Assembly (NCBI GenBank): GCA_944390145.1
Contig: CALXOY010000066.1
Span: forward strand, 1-45,827
Source: an uncultured Duodenibacillus sp.
GTDB taxonomy: Bacteria; Pseudomonadota; Gammaproteobacteria; Burkholderiales; Burkholderiaceae_F
DNA length: 45,827 nt
Reading direction: 5' to 3'
Shown here: piece after piece, positions 17,808 to 26,238 of the stretch
Layout of the letters: each line of letters begins with the position of its first letter
How positions within the stretch are numbered: position 1 is the stretch's first letter
Made by a program: the position numbers and the translations under genes
Notes under the pieces: model-generated
The model's input: the letters and a program-made list of their open reading frames with translations, nothing else
Databases searched by the model: none
What the model was told of the DNA's origin: nothing

Positions 17808-18755
17808 TCACCGCGCACGGTTGGCGAGGATTTCGCGCGCAGTCCGGGCGTCCTGCGTGATTGCCTGGGTGAGCGCCTCCAGCCCCGGAAACTTCTTTTC
17901 GTCGCGCAGCTTCTCGATAAAGCGGACCTGAACGATGCGGCCGTAGGCGTTGCCGCTGTAGTCAAAGACATTGGTTTCCAGGAGCCACCGCTTTTGCGTG
18001 GTCACGGTGGGCTTATAGCCCAGACTTGCCACGCCTCCGAAAACCTTGTCGCCGTCAAGCCCCGTCACTTCCACGACAAAGACGCCGTGCAGTGCGCAGA
18101 CCGCCTTGGATCCGGGCGGCACCATGGCGATGTTGAGCGTCGGGAAACCCAGCGTGCGGCCGAGCTGAGCCCCGTGAATGACGCGTCCGGTGACGCAGTA
18201 GGGGCGGCCGAGCATTTTCTCCACTTCATTGAGATTGCCTAACGCCATCGCCTCACGAATGCGCGAACTCGACACTCTGAAGTCGTCTTGATAGACAAGA
18301 GGGGTGGAGACGGCCTCAAAGCCGTACTTTTCACCGAAGGCTTTAAGCGCCTGAAAATTCCCCGCGCCCTTGGCGCCGAAGTGAAAGTTGTTTCCCACGG
18401 TCACCCAACGGCAGTCGATGCCTCGGGCAAGGATGTCGCGGGCAAACGCTTCTGGAGACAGGGCCGCAAAGCGCGGGTGAAAGGGCATGATGCAGACGCG
18501 GTCCACCCCGCAGTCGGCAAAGGCGAGCATCTTGTCGCGCAGCGTGCAGATGCGTGCGTGCGGCGTTGCGCCGAAAAGTTCACGCGGATGCGGCTCAAAG
18601 GTGATGACGGTGCCGGCGAGATTGCGTGCGCGCGCGGTCTGCATCATGGCGCGGATGAGCGCTTGATGGCCGAGATGCACGCCGTCGAAATTGCCGATGA
18701 CGGCGGCGCTGGCGCACTTGTGACGGGGGCCGGGGATTCCGCGGAAAATCAACAT
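17808..18755 (-). CDS. ribF: Bifunctional riboflavin kinase / FAD synthetase
   Basis: This enzyme makes FMN from riboflavin and then FAD. The 315-residue protein has an N-terminal nucleotidylyltransferase domain (AAVIGNFDGVHLGHQALI, EPHPRELF, and the DDFRVSSSRIREAMALGNL region) and a C-terminal flavokinase domain (GRVIHGAQLGRTLGFPTLNI, LHGVFVVEV, LLETNVFDYSGNAYG). The start MLIFRGIPGPRHK at 18755 is chosen by homology; the longer frame upstream looks non-coding and the ribosome site is weak. In many relatives ribF sits just before ileS; here it is separate. Confidence 0.95.
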   Translation of the reverse strand: MLIFRGIPGPRHKCASAAVIGNFDGVHLGHQALIRAMMQTARARNLAGTVITFEPHPRELFGATPHARICTLRDKMLAFADCGVDRVCIMPFHPRFAALSPEAFARDILARGIDCRWVTVGNNFHFGAKGAGNFQALKAFGEKYGFEAVSTPLVYQDDFRVSSSRIREAMALGNLNEVEKMLGRPYCVTGRVIHGAQLGRTLGFPTLNIAMVPPGSKAVCALHGVFVVEVTGLDGDKVFGGVASLGYKPTVTTQKRWLLETNVFDYSGNAYGRIVQVRFIEKLRDEKKFPGLEALTQAITQDARTAREILANRAR

Positions 18756-18969
18756 GCCGGTTAAAAATGTATTGGAGGTGGAAAATCCGGGAAGAGTGTC
18801 TCTCCCGGCCGTTTTCTGCAAGCTTTGCATTATAGGGTGTCTGCGCCCGGCCTCGTCAAAACCAATGGGGCGTCCGCCCGCATCATTCAGATGGATTGTC
18901 ATATTCGGCTGTTACGATCAACAGTGTGCATCCGCACGGCTCGATTCACGTTTGATAAAGGACACCGAC

Positions 18970-19200
18970 ATGGACAGACGACAACTGCTTTTACTGGCTG
19001 CCGCCCTCCTGATGCCTTTGCAGGCCGCCCGCGCTGAGGATGATGACGACTGGGACGATGACGACGATGATGATCGTCGACGCAGCCGCCGCAGAAGAGA
19101 TGACGATGACGACGATGACTGGGATGATGATGACGACGACCGCCGGCGATCCAGGCGCCGCCGCGATGACGATGATAATGACGATGATGACGACGATTGA
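18970..19200 (+). CDS. Secreted Asp/Arg-block polyampholyte, 76 residues
   Basis: A signal peptide (MDRRQLLLLAAALLMPLQAARA) is followed by a 54-residue mature part built almost only from Asp (34) and Arg (14), with two Trp, two Ser, one Asn and one Glu. The pattern is acidic block, RRRSRRRR, acidic block, RRRSRRRR, acidic block, with W in the acidic blocks. The two RRRSRRRR blocks use different codons (AGC versus TCC for Ser, different Arg codons), so the repeat is kept at protein level and is not a fresh DNA duplication. AAAGGA seven bases before the ATG supports translation. No known family is recognised. Metal binding or charge-driven assembly in the periplasm are guesses. Confidence 0.75.
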   Translation: MDRRQLLLLAAALLMPLQAARAEDDDDWDDDDDDDRRRSRRRRDDDDDDDWDDDDDDRRRSRRRRDDDDNDDDDDD

Positions 19201-19261
19201 GCCGCAGTCTTCATCTTCCGTCCGTCTTTGATCCCATCCTCACAGGATCATTCATAAAAGT

Positions 19262-19318
19262 CCTGCCGCTTACGCATCTCTGTCGGATGGGCCGGGCAGG
19301 GAGGTTTTCCGCCGTCCT
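19262..19318 (+). terminator. Weak terminator-like hairpin after the polyampholyte gene
   Basis: CCTGCC and GGCAGG arms (19262-19300) are followed by GAGGTTTTCC. The T run is short and the loop is long, so this is tentative. Confidence 0.25.
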
Positions 19319-19429
19319 GCGCAGCCCGGCTCTCAAGTACAATTGCCGTGCTTGAAAAAGATTTTTCCGCACTTGAAAAGAGAGGCGGCGTTCTGCCGCG
19401 CACCCACCATCCAGAATCCATCCACCCAC

Positions 19430-20077
19430 ATGAAGAACATCGTCGTATTGATTTCGGGCCGCGGCTCGAATTTCGTTGCCATTGCGCAGGCCTGCGAGCG
19501 CGAGAACTGGGCCGCCGAAGGCATCCGCATCTCGCTTGTCCTCTCCAACCGCCCCGATGCGGCGGGTCTGGAGCGCGCCCGTGAAATGGGCATTGAAACC
19601 GCCGTGGTCGATCACAAGGCTTACGAGTCGCGCGAAGCGTTTGAACGGGCCATGATCGAGGTTCTCGACAAGCATCATCCCGACGTTGTGGTGCTGGCGG
19701 GCTTCATGCGCGTGCTCACGCCTCTTTTTGTCGACCATTACGCGGGAAAGATCCTCAACATTCATCCGGCGCTGCTGCCGCTTTTCAAGGGCCTGGACAC
19801 CCACAACCGGGCGCTGCAGGCGGGCGTGCGCGTGCACGGCTGCACGGTGCACTTTGTGAGTTCGGAACTCGACGGCGGCGCCATCATCGGACAGGCCGTC
19901 GTGCCGGTGCTGCCAAGCGATGATGCCGACACGCTCGCGCACCGCGGACTTCGCCTGGAGCACATTCTCTATCCGCGCGCCGTCAAGGCTGTGGCAAACG
20001 GCAGGGTGAAGCTCGAAAACGGCCGCGCCGTCATGGACGATGAAACCGCACGCAGCCTCGCTGTGTTTGACTGCTAA
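19430..20077 (+). CDS. purN: Phosphoribosylglycinamide formyltransferase
   Basis: This enzyme transfers a formyl group from 10-formyltetrahydrofolate to GAR in purine synthesis. The 215-residue protein has IVVLISGRGSNFVAI at the N-terminus, VVVLAGFMRVLTPLFV, the catalytic block KILNIHPALLPLFKGLDTHNRAL (Asn and His), GCTVHFVSSELDGGAII with the catalytic Asp, and QAVVPVLPSDDADTL. The ATG at 19430 is chosen by homology and has no clear Shine-Dalgarno sequence. It precedes an rRNA methyltransferase gene by nine bases. It uses the product of the Fhs reaction encoded at the left edge. Confidence 0.95.
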   Translation: MKNIVVLISGRGSNFVAIAQACERENWAAEGIRISLVLSNRPDAAGLERAREMGIETAVVDHKAYESREAFERAMIEVLDKHHPDVVVLAGFMRVLTPLFVDHYAGKILNIHPALLPLFKGLDTHNRALQAGVRVHGCTVHFVSSELDGGAIIGQAVVPVLPSDDADTLAHRGLRLEHILYPRAVKAVANGRVKLENGRAVMDDETARSLAVFDC

Positions 20078-20086
20078 GAATTTGAC

Positions 20087-21550
20087 ATGCAACAGAAAAA
20101 GAAAATGCCGTTTGCGCCGGTGAAGACCCGCCGCGTGGAGACCGGACGCAAGCTCACCGAACGCCAGAGAGCCGCGCAAAAGCGCCAGGCCGAGGAAAAC
20201 CGCGCCCACGGGCATGTGAAGGGCGCGCCCGGCGCCGTGCGTCAGCAAAAACTCGAGCCCGGCAAGGTCCGCATCACCAATTTGATCGCCTCCGAGCTTG
20301 CCCGCGCCTTTGCCGTCATCCTCAAGCTTGACGGCCCGGCCGACGCCCTCATGAAGGCGTTCTTCAAATCCAACCCGAAGCTTGGCAGCCGCGACCGCTC
20401 GATCCTGGCCGAGGCGATCTTCTACGGCCTTCGCCACTACTCGGAAATCTGCTGGCGCATGAAGCCCGTAAAGCCCGACCGCGCCCCGAAGGCGGCGGCA
20501 CTGCTCACGCTCGCCCTCCAATACGGTCTCGAGAGCCTGGGCGACACGGTGCTCGGCTCGGAAAAGGGCCCCGTGCTCAACATGCTCGGCTTGAAGCTTG
20601 AAAAGGCGCCGCCCGAAGTGCGCGCGGAGATGCCCTTCTGGCTCTACGACCTTGTCACCAAGCAGTATGGCGAGGACGCCCCGAAGCTTTTTGCGGCCTC
20701 GCTTGATAGCGCTCCCCTGGATCTGCGCGTCAACACGCTCAAGGCCAAGCGCGAAGACGTGCTCGCCGAATTCGCCGAGCACAAGGTGGCGGCCGAACCC
20801 ATGCAGTTTTCGCCCGACGGCATCCGCTTGAAGGAGAAGCCCGGCCTCATCCGCTGGTCGGTCTACCAGGAGGGCCGCATCGACATTCAGGACGAGGGCA
20901 GTCAGCTCATTGCCCGCTTGGTGGGCGCCAAAAGAGGGGAGATGGTCTGCGACTTCTGCGCTGGCGCGGGCGGCAAGACGCTTGCATTGGGCGCTCTGAT
21001 GAAGTCGACCGGTCGCCTCTACGCCTTTGACATCAATGAAAAGCGCCTGCACGGACTCACCCCGCGCATGCGCCGCGCAGGGCTTTCCAACGTCCATCCG
21101 ATTGCCATCCGCGACGAAAAGGACAACCGCATCAAGCGGTTGCGCGGCAAGTTTGACCGCGTTCTTGTCGACGCTCCCTGCACCGGCACCGGCACGCTGC
21201 GCCGCAATCCGGATTTGAAGTGGCGCCTGACGCCCGAAGAGCTTGAGCGCATCAACGCCGTGCAAAAGAGCGTTCTTGAGGAAGCCTCCAAGCTTTTGAA
21301 GCCTGAGGGGCGCATTGTCTACGCCACCTGCTCGGTGCTGGAGCGCGAAAACCAGCAGGTTGTGCAGGCCTTCCTTGAAGCGCATCCGGAATTCGAGCTT
21401 TTAAACGCCACCGACGTGCTTGCCAGGCAGGGCGTCGTCCTTCCGGACTTTCAGAAGGAGTGTTTCGGCGACTACTTCGTGATGCTGCCGCACAAGCACC
21501 ACACCGACGGCTTCTTTGCCGCCGTGCTGCAAAAGAAGAAGGCGGCGTAA
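20087..21550 (+). CDS. RsmB/NOP-family RNA (cytosine-5-)-methyltransferase
   Basis: A SAM-dependent m5C methyltransferase, probably acting on 16S rRNA. The 487-residue protein has a basic N-terminal tail (1-60), a region resembling the NusB-like RNA-binding part of RsmB (about 75-190) and a Rossmann catalytic domain. Visible motifs are QDEGSQLIARLV, VCDFCAGAGGKTLALG (motif I), DAPCTGTGTLRRNPD (motif IV with Cys) and YATCSVLERENQQ (motif VI with the nucleophile Cys). It is more divergent than textbook RsmB, so the exact target base is not certain. It is co-transcribed with purN and ends at a strong terminator. Confidence 0.88.
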   Translation: MQQKKKMPFAPVKTRRVETGRKLTERQRAAQKRQAEENRAHGHVKGAPGAVRQQKLEPGKVRITNLIASELARAFAVILKLDGPADALMKAFFKSNPKLGSRDRSILAEAIFYGLRHYSEICWRMKPVKPDRAPKAAALLTLALQYGLESLGDTVLGSEKGPVLNMLGLKLEKAPPEVRAEMPFWLYDLVTKQYGEDAPKLFAASLDSAPLDLRVNTLKAKREDVLAEFAEHKVAAEPMQFSPDGIRLKEKPGLIRWSVYQEGRIDIQDEGSQLIARLVGAKRGEMVCDFCAGAGGKTLALGALMKSTGRLYAFDINEKRLHGLTPRMRRAGLSNVHPIAIRDEKDNRIKRLRGKFDRVLVDAPCTGTGTLRRNPDLKWRLTPEELERINAVQKSVLEEASKLLKPEGRIVYATCSVLERENQQVVQAFLEAHPEFELLNATDVLARQGVVLPDFQKECFGDYFVMLPHKHHTDGFFAAVLQKKKAA

Positions 21551-21593
21551 AGCCGACGGTTGCGGGCGCAAAGCCCGCCGCAATCCATTCGTG

Positions 21594-21622
21594 AGGGCCG
21601 GCCGCTTGCGCCGGCCTTTTTC
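21594..21622 (+). terminator. Terminator of purN-methyltransferase operon
   Basis: The GGCCGGC and GCCGGCC arms around a short loop are followed by five T residues. Confidence 0.9.
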
Positions 21623-21962
21623 CTCTCCGGATCAAATTTTTGCATCCGGGAATCCCAAATATTGATCCATCAACGGAAATCTCCCGGCCAGCGGATGGAA
21701 CAGGGCGGCCGTCCCTTTGATCCTGCGACAAATATTGACGCGAAGCGCCCGCGCTTTTCCAAATTCGCCGGCCGCTGGCGCGGTTCAGGGCGTCAAGAGG
21801 ATCAATTTTTTGCAGGTAATTCTGACGCTTAAAAGTTCAAAAGATCAACATCTGACCTTTGTCATCAAACGTTTAAATGGCTGATTTTTAAGGGAAAAGA
21901 CTGCGTGCACTCCCTCTATAATGAGGATCAATGAATGATTCTTTAACACTTGGGAGGCGCAC
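21623..21962. other. AT-rich leader with short direct repeats upstream of the 156-residue orphan
   Basis: GGATCAA-A/T-TTTTTGCA occurs at 21629-21644 and 21799-21814 with one mismatch. CAAATATTGA occurs at 21656-21665 and 21730-21739. GATC appears six times in about 300 bp. The region precedes a TATAAT box (21917-21922). It looks regulatory; no gene is seen. Confidence 0.5.
21917..21922 (+). promoter_or_regulatory. Likely -10 element of the orphan gene promoter
   Basis: A perfect TATAAT lies 40 bases before the ATG. No -35 match is at normal spacing, hinting at activator control. Confidence 0.45.
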
Positions 21963-22433
21963 ATGATCGAGACCCGTTATTTCGAGCAGCTCTGTCCGAA
22001 GCCGCTTTACCGCATCCGCAACCAGTACCGCTACTGCGACCGCAAAAAGCTGCCGGTATCGCTGAAGTTTCTGACGCTTGCCGGCGTTGATCCCGAAAAG
22101 GTCCGTCCGCTGCAGGAGCTCGCGGCGGGAGACCGCGTTGATGAGATGGTTTTGGCGGCCTATCTGCTGCTGCATCTTTTTGCGCATCAGCCCTTGAAAA
22201 GCCGCCAGGCGCTTGAGACGTGGCTGCGCCGCAAGGGCAGGGATTTCACGCGCTTTGAGGAGCCTGCACGCGCCTTTGCCGCCGCCATGCTCGCCGAGGT
22301 GGGCGAAGTGGAGCCGGCCGCAGCAAGGACGGCGGGTGAGGGGCGTCATCACTTCTGCTGCTCGATGGCAGGAAAAAGCCTCCTGTCGTCGACCAACGAC
22401 AAGAGGCTTCGGATCGAGGAGCCGCTTGGCTGA
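21963..22433 (+). CDS. Uncharacterised 156-residue protein
   Basis: The family is not recognised. The protein is basic at the N-terminus (MIETRYFEQLCPKPLYRIRNQYRYCDRKKLP) and has a Leu-rich helical middle (VLAAYLLLHLFAHQPLKSRQALETWLRRKG). The C-terminus is low in structure, contains HHFCC, and its last 20 residues are encoded by the terminator hairpin of the opposing AraC gene. GGGAGG before the ATG and the upstream TATAAT support expression. No signal peptide or membrane segment is seen. The stop could have moved into the terminator after loss of an earlier one. Confidence 0.6.
   Translation: MIETRYFEQLCPKPLYRIRNQYRYCDRKKLPVSLKFLTLAGVDPEKVRPLQELAAGDRVDEMVLAAYLLLHLFAHQPLKSRQALETWLRRKGRDFTRFEEPARAFAAAMLAEVGEVEPAAARTAGEGRHHFCCSMAGKSLLSSTNDKRLRIEEPLG
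22372..22408 (-). terminator. Terminator of the AraC gene, embedded in the opposing coding region
   Basis: On the minus strand AAGCCTC-N2-GTCGT pairs with ACGAC-N2-GAGGCTT, followed by TTTT. It lies 36 bases past the AraC stop and inside the last codons of the + strand orphan gene. Confidence 0.85.
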
Positions 22434-22443
22434 ATAAAGGAAG

Positions 22444-23379
22444 TCAATTGTTGCGCTCGGCAATCGAGCGTTTCGGAGGCAGTCCGAACGTGCGCTTGTA
22501 TTCGCGGCTGAACTGGTTCGGACTGGTGTAGCCCACCTCATAGGCTGCCTGGCTCGCGCTGTAGCCGCGGGCAACCATCAGGTGCTGGGCAAGAAACAGA
22601 CACTGGCGCTTGTAGTACTGCAGCGGCGTCATCTTGGTCACCGTCTGGAAGTGCCGGTAGAAGGTAGAGCGCGTCATGTTGCACATCTGCGCGAGGGCCT
22701 CAATATCCAGCGGTTTGCCTGTGTTGTGGCGGATCCACTGAATCGCCCGGTTGATGCGGTTGGCGGGCGTGTTCTGGCTGAAGAACTGCGAGAGCGCCGC
22801 GCCCTGCGGACTCATCAGCAAAACATAGGAGAGCTCGCGCTCGATGATGGGGCCGCGCGTCTTAAGTTGCTCGGGCGACTGGTACACGAGTCGTAGAAGA
22901 CGCTCAAAGGACTCCACAATGTCGACCGTGGCGGGCATCGCCGTAAAGGCCTGCGCCGTGCGTCCTACAACCACGCCCTTGTGGCGTTCGGAGATTTCCG
23001 GGCAGGTGGCAAGCAGGTCGGCGAGCACCTGGGGATAAAGCTCAATGGAAATGGACACGAAGGGAACGGTGTCGGTGGCGCCCGTGATTTCGTAGCTGGC
23101 GGGGGCATCGGCGGCCGTCGTGCAGCTCGTGCCGCGGCCGTATTCCACGTTCTGACCGTTCGTGCAGCTGCGCTTGCTGCCCTGCAGGATCAGGCCGGTC
23201 GAGAGTGTGTAAAACGCGTTGGTGAACACATCCGGCGTCGTTTCCACATGAAAATGAAGGCGGCTTAGTGCTGCCGGTGAAAAAAAGTTGGAACCGTTTT
23301 CGCGCCACTGCGCTAGGGCAAGATCCTTGAGCGCATCGAGCCGCGAACGCATTTCCTCTGACAGCTTCACTTCAAGCAT
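22444..23379 (-). CDS. AraC-family transcriptional regulator
   Basis: The 311-residue protein has an N-terminal AraC_N-type sensing domain (YTLSTGLILQGSKRSCTNGQNVEYGRGTS region) and a C-terminal double helix-turn-helix (INRAIQWIRHNTGKPLDIEALAQMCNMTRSTFYRHFQ; GYSASQAAYEVGYTSPNQFSREYKRTFGLPP). This N-terminal type is that of YqhC-like regulators, which often sit beside oxidoreductase or CMD-family genes and sense reactive carbonyls or quinone-like compounds. The start at 23379 follows AAGGAAGG; the longer frame lacks support. It lies downstream of the Tat-exported CMD gene, which is its likely target. Confidence 0.9.
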   Translation of the reverse strand: MLEVKLSEEMRSRLDALKDLALAQWRENGSNFFSPAALSRLHFHVETTPDVFTNAFYTLSTGLILQGSKRSCTNGQNVEYGRGTSCTTAADAPASYEITGATDTVPFVSISIELYPQVLADLLATCPEISERHKGVVVGRTAQAFTAMPATVDIVESFERLLRLVYQSPEQLKTRGPIIERELSYVLLMSPQGAALSQFFSQNTPANRINRAIQWIRHNTGKPLDIEALAQMCNMTRSTFYRHFQTVTKMTPLQYYKRQCLFLAQHLMVARGYSASQAAYEVGYTSPNQFSREYKRTFGLPPKRSIAERNN

Positions 23380-23593
23380 GGAACCTTCCTTTCTTGTTTC
23401 CTCGCGGGGGCGCTTGTCAGCGCACTCGCACGGACAGTGAGTCAACCACACTCTGCTCAATTTACCACCTGTAGCTTTTCAAACGATGTTTCTGTTTGAA
23501 GGGGGAAACGTTGATTTGTGTTACGGATCGTGCCTTTGCCGGCCCTTTGCTGAGGAGAAGACAAGGCGCCGGCAAAGACGGGCAATCCGTCAA

Positions 23594-24412
23594 TTATTTC
23601 TTCGGGTGCACTGCCTGTTCAACCACGGCAAGCGCATTGAGCGTTCTCGGGTAGCCCACGACCGGCACCAGCTGCAGGCAGGCGGCAATGAGCGTCTTCT
23701 CATCGTTGCCCATCCTGAGGTTGCCGGCGACGTGGCCTAATGCTTGCGGAGTGGTGTCGCCCTGGCTCACCAGATAGCAGAAAGTCACGAGTTCGCGCTC
23801 CTGCAGGGTGAGGCCCGAGCGCACGTAGTAGTCGCCAAAGCAGTTCGCAGACAGCCAGCGGCGCACGGCCACGGTCTTCTCCGGACCAGACGTGGCAAAG
23901 CCCTTCATGCCGGGCCCGAAGATCTCCACCTGGGCGGCTTCACCCTTGACGACGCGATCGACGTCCTTCTGCTCGGTGGTGTCGGGCAGGGGAAGCTTCA
24001 CGCCGCGGGCGGCAAAGACGCGCTCCATGACGTCAAAGAAGCCGCGCACGCGGCCCAGCCCCAGATAGGCCGTCGCCTGATAGACGATTTCACGCACCTG
24101 AACGGGCGTGACGCCGGCGTCAAGCGCCTGCGGCAGGCGTACTTCAAATTCTTCTTTGCCCCCGCAGCCCAGCAGGGCCGCAAGGATCACGAAGTGGCGG
24201 CGGGCTTTGCCCAGCACCGGCTCAACGGTCTTTGCCACTTCCTCTTCATCAAAGTACTTGAAAAACTTGGCGAAATCCGGGAAGGATTTTTCAATGCCGG
24301 CAGCGGGAGCGGCCGCTGCGGCCTGGTTCATGGTAGACATCAAGACAACTCCGGCGGCGAGTCCTGCGGACCCGCTCAAAAGATTGCGACGGGAAAGAGA
24401 TTTCTCAGACAT
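23594..24412 (-). CDS. Tat-exported protein with two carboxymuconolactone-decarboxylase-like domains
   Basis: The 272-residue protein begins with a twin-arginine signal (SRRNLLSGSAG, then a hydrophobic stretch ending NQAAAA), so it is exported folded, possibly with a cofactor. Two CMD/AhpD-like halves follow: HFVILAALLGCGGKEEFEVRLPQALDAGVTPVQVREIVYQATAYLG and LTLQERELVTFCYLVSQGDTTPQALGHVAGNLRMG. The first half has a single Cys in GCGG, not the CxxC of AhpD peroxidase. The function is unknown. An AraC regulator lies downstream and a palindrome overlaps a TATAAT box about 190 bases upstream of the start. Confidence 0.85.
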   Translation of the reverse strand: MSEKSLSRRNLLSGSAGLAAGVVLMSTMNQAAAAAPAAGIEKSFPDFAKFFKYFDEEEVAKTVEPVLGKARRHFVILAALLGCGGKEEFEVRLPQALDAGVTPVQVREIVYQATAYLGLGRVRGFFDVMERVFAARGVKLPLPDTTEQKDVDRVVKGEAAQVEIFGPGMKGFATSGPEKTVAVRRWLSANCFGDYYVRSGLTLQERELVTFCYLVSQGDTTPQALGHVAGNLRMGNDEKTLIAACLQLVPVVGYPRTLNALAVVEQAVHPKK

Positions 24413-24590
24413 GGGACACCTCGAATGCTTTTTCTGTTGTCAATTATCACGAGGCGGCCTTTTGCACGGGTGCCGTTTTCTTGCACGAAATTCGCAATAT
24501 GGGAAAAAGAGGCAAGGGGAGACGTGCTCCCGCCGTTCAAAGTTCCTCAATCTGCGGCCGGCCAAAAAATCCTTTAAAATCAAGCACTTA

Positions 24591-24610
24591 AACATAACTA
24601 CTATTATATT
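24591..24610 (-). promoter_or_regulatory. Imperfect palindrome overlapping a -10 box, upstream of the CMD gene
   Basis: AAACATAA-N6-TTATATTT is a near-palindrome (one mismatch per arm pair set). On the minus strand it covers TATAAT (24604-24609), suited to repression of the CMD gene. Its 16-bp part ACATAACTACTATTAT (24592-24607) reappears inverted at 26600-26615. Confidence 0.5.
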
Positions 24611-24753
24611 TCATAGAGCTATTCAGAAAATCCTATAGCGCGTTATTTCAGCAAAAAACGGCTGTTTCAAGCCGCGCCGCAGCACTGTTGGCGGCAGTCT
24701 GTGAGCGTTGGAAAAAGGGCGGGATAAAGGCGAAAGAGGGGGAGCGAAGTGGA

Positions 24754-24795
24754 TGAAAAAAAGCCTCCTGCCGGAGATCAAAACGACAGGAGGCG
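24754..24795 (-). terminator. Terminator of the amidohydrolase gene
   Basis: The GCCTCCTG and CAGGAGGC arms on the minus strand are followed by seven T residues. Confidence 0.9.
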
Positions 24796-24816
24796 GGTCA
24801 ATGAGAAGAGGGTGCG

Positions 24817-26238
24817 TCAGAAGGCTTTGAGGCGCTGAACCGGCTCGCCCGGATCTACCACGATGGCCTTCAAGCCGCGGGCTTCAACGGCCCTTTGTCC
24901 GCGTTCCGTGCAGATGAGTGTGGCCTGGCCTTTTAACTCAGGATTGAGCTTGCCGTCCCACATCACCGTGCGGCCGGCGACAAAAGCCGCCTTCGGCACC
25001 TGTCGCTGCAGGTCGTAGACCGTGATGTCGGCGTCGGCGCCCATCGTGAGATGGCCCTTGTTCTTCAAGCGCAGGATGCGGGCGGGATTGAGCGACGTCT
25101 TCTGCACGAATTCGCTGAGCGTGAGCACGTCGAGCCTGACAAGCGATAAGCCCTGCTCGAGGATCACGTTGCGCGGGATGCACCCGCCGTCGGTGGAAAT
25201 GGCGTCCACCACGAAGGAGCCGTCGTCGCGGCGGGCCTGGGCAAGCGCAATGCGCGGAAGCGGCGGATTGATGTTGAAGCTTCCGCCCACATCGGTGCCG
25301 GCGTCCTTCCAGATCTTCAGCGCTTCCTCGCCTGTGGCGAGCGCCGAGCATCCGTCCTCCTTGTCGTCGTAGACCACAAACGCCTTGCGGGCCAGCAGCG
25401 CCGCACGCACGCCCTCGCGGTCCTCGGAAAACCCGAAGTGCCGCAGGCAGTTGCCCGTGACGCGCGACTGGATTTTGCCGTCGGCGCCGCAGGTAAGCCG
25501 CGTGCCGTTTCTCGGCGAGATGTAGCTCTCGCACGTGATGTTCGGATTCTTTTTGAGAAGATCCACGGCGATGGACACTTCCTCCATGTCGTTTTTCACA
25601 GCACCGCGGCAGTAGGCGTTGATGTGCGCGAGATGCAGGGGATTGCCGTCGGCCATTTCCACGGCTTCCTGCATGCCTTCAATGTTGGAGCCGTGCGCGG
25701 TGGTGCCGGCGTGCCAGGCGACATAGGCGCGCCGCTCAAGCGCCGTGCGGATGAGTTCGGAGGACACCTCGGGCGTCAACGGATAGTGGCCGCCCAGAAG
25801 CTTCACGCCGAGCGCTCCGTTTTCGAGTGACTCATCAATGAGCGAGCGCATTTCCTCCTTGCTCGGCGTCGTGGTCTTGAACGTGAAGGGAGGAGAGGCA
25901 AACTGCAGGATCGCCACATTGATGCCGGCGCCGTATTGTGGAATGTTGTCCAGGATGTCGTCCAGGGGACCGGCCATGTCGAGGCAGGTCGTCACGCCGT
26001 TTCGAGCCAGCATCCACTGGCCGTAGGGCGAGCCCCACATGGTGCCCAGGTGCACATGGCTGTCGATGATGCCCGGCTGAAGCACATAACCTTTAAGGTC
26101 AACGCACTTTTTGGCCGGACCGGTCAGATTTTTGCCGACGGCGGCAATTTTGCCGTCTTCCACGGCAACATCGTTGATGCCGTCGATGCCGTTCAACGGA
26201 TCGACGACGCGGGCGTTTTGAAGCAGCAGGTCGTACAT
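24817..26238 (-). CDS. Dihydroorotase-like metal-dependent amidohydrolase
   Basis: The 473-residue protein starts MYDLLLQNARVVDPLNG and belongs to the urease-like amidohydrolase superfamily, which hydrolyses cyclic or linear amides. Metal ligands are visible: HVH (61-63), Lys146 in GVKLLGG (the site of a carboxylated Lys), His176 in AWHAG, His205 in HLAHIN and Asp in STDGG. A C-terminal LNPARILRLKNKGHLTMGADADI returns to the small beta domain. It lacks the sequence context of pyrC, so the substrate is unknown (a cyclic ureide, imide or N-acyl amino acid are options). GGAGG seven bases before the ATG fixes the start. It is monocistronic and has a long leader with a palindrome. Confidence 0.82.
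   Translation of the reverse strand: MYDLLLQNARVVDPLNGIDGINDVAVEDGKIAAVGKNLTGPAKKCVDLKGYVLQPGIIDSHVHLGTMWGSPYGQWMLARNGVTTCLDMAGPLDDILDNIPQYGAGINVAILQFASPPFTFKTTTPSKEEMRSLIDESLENGALGVKLLGGHYPLTPEVSSELIRTALERRAYVAWHAGTTAHGSNIEGMQEAVEMADGNPLHLAHINAYCRGAVKNDMEEVSIAVDLLKKNPNITCESYISPRNGTRLTCGADGKIQSRVTGNCLRHFGFSEDREGVRAALLARKAFVVYDDKEDGCSALATGEEALKIWKDAGTDVGGSFNINPPLPRIALAQARRDDGSFVVDAISTDGGCIPRNVILEQGLSLVRLDVLTLSEFVQKTSLNPARILRLKNKGHLTMGADADITVYDLQRQVPKAAFVAGRTVMWDGKLNPELKGQATLICTERGQRAVEARGLKAIVVDPGEPVQRLKAF

Larger units (their letters stand above)
24413..24816. other. AT-rich spacer upstream of the CMD gene
   Basis: It holds the candidate promoter/operator at 24591-24609 and, at its right end, the terminator of the amidohydrolase gene. 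No gene is supported. Confidence 0.5.

Noticed and set aside
19211..21385. 724-codon open frame on the - strand opposite purN and the RNA methyltransferase
   Set aside because: Both + strand genes have full family motifs; the antisense frame is low in structure and due to codon bias.
24754..24795. Hairpin as a mobile repeat, because it resembles the AraC terminator (GCCTC...GAGGC)
   Set aside because: Both have T tails right after gene ends; shared stem sequence is short and fits two separate terminators.
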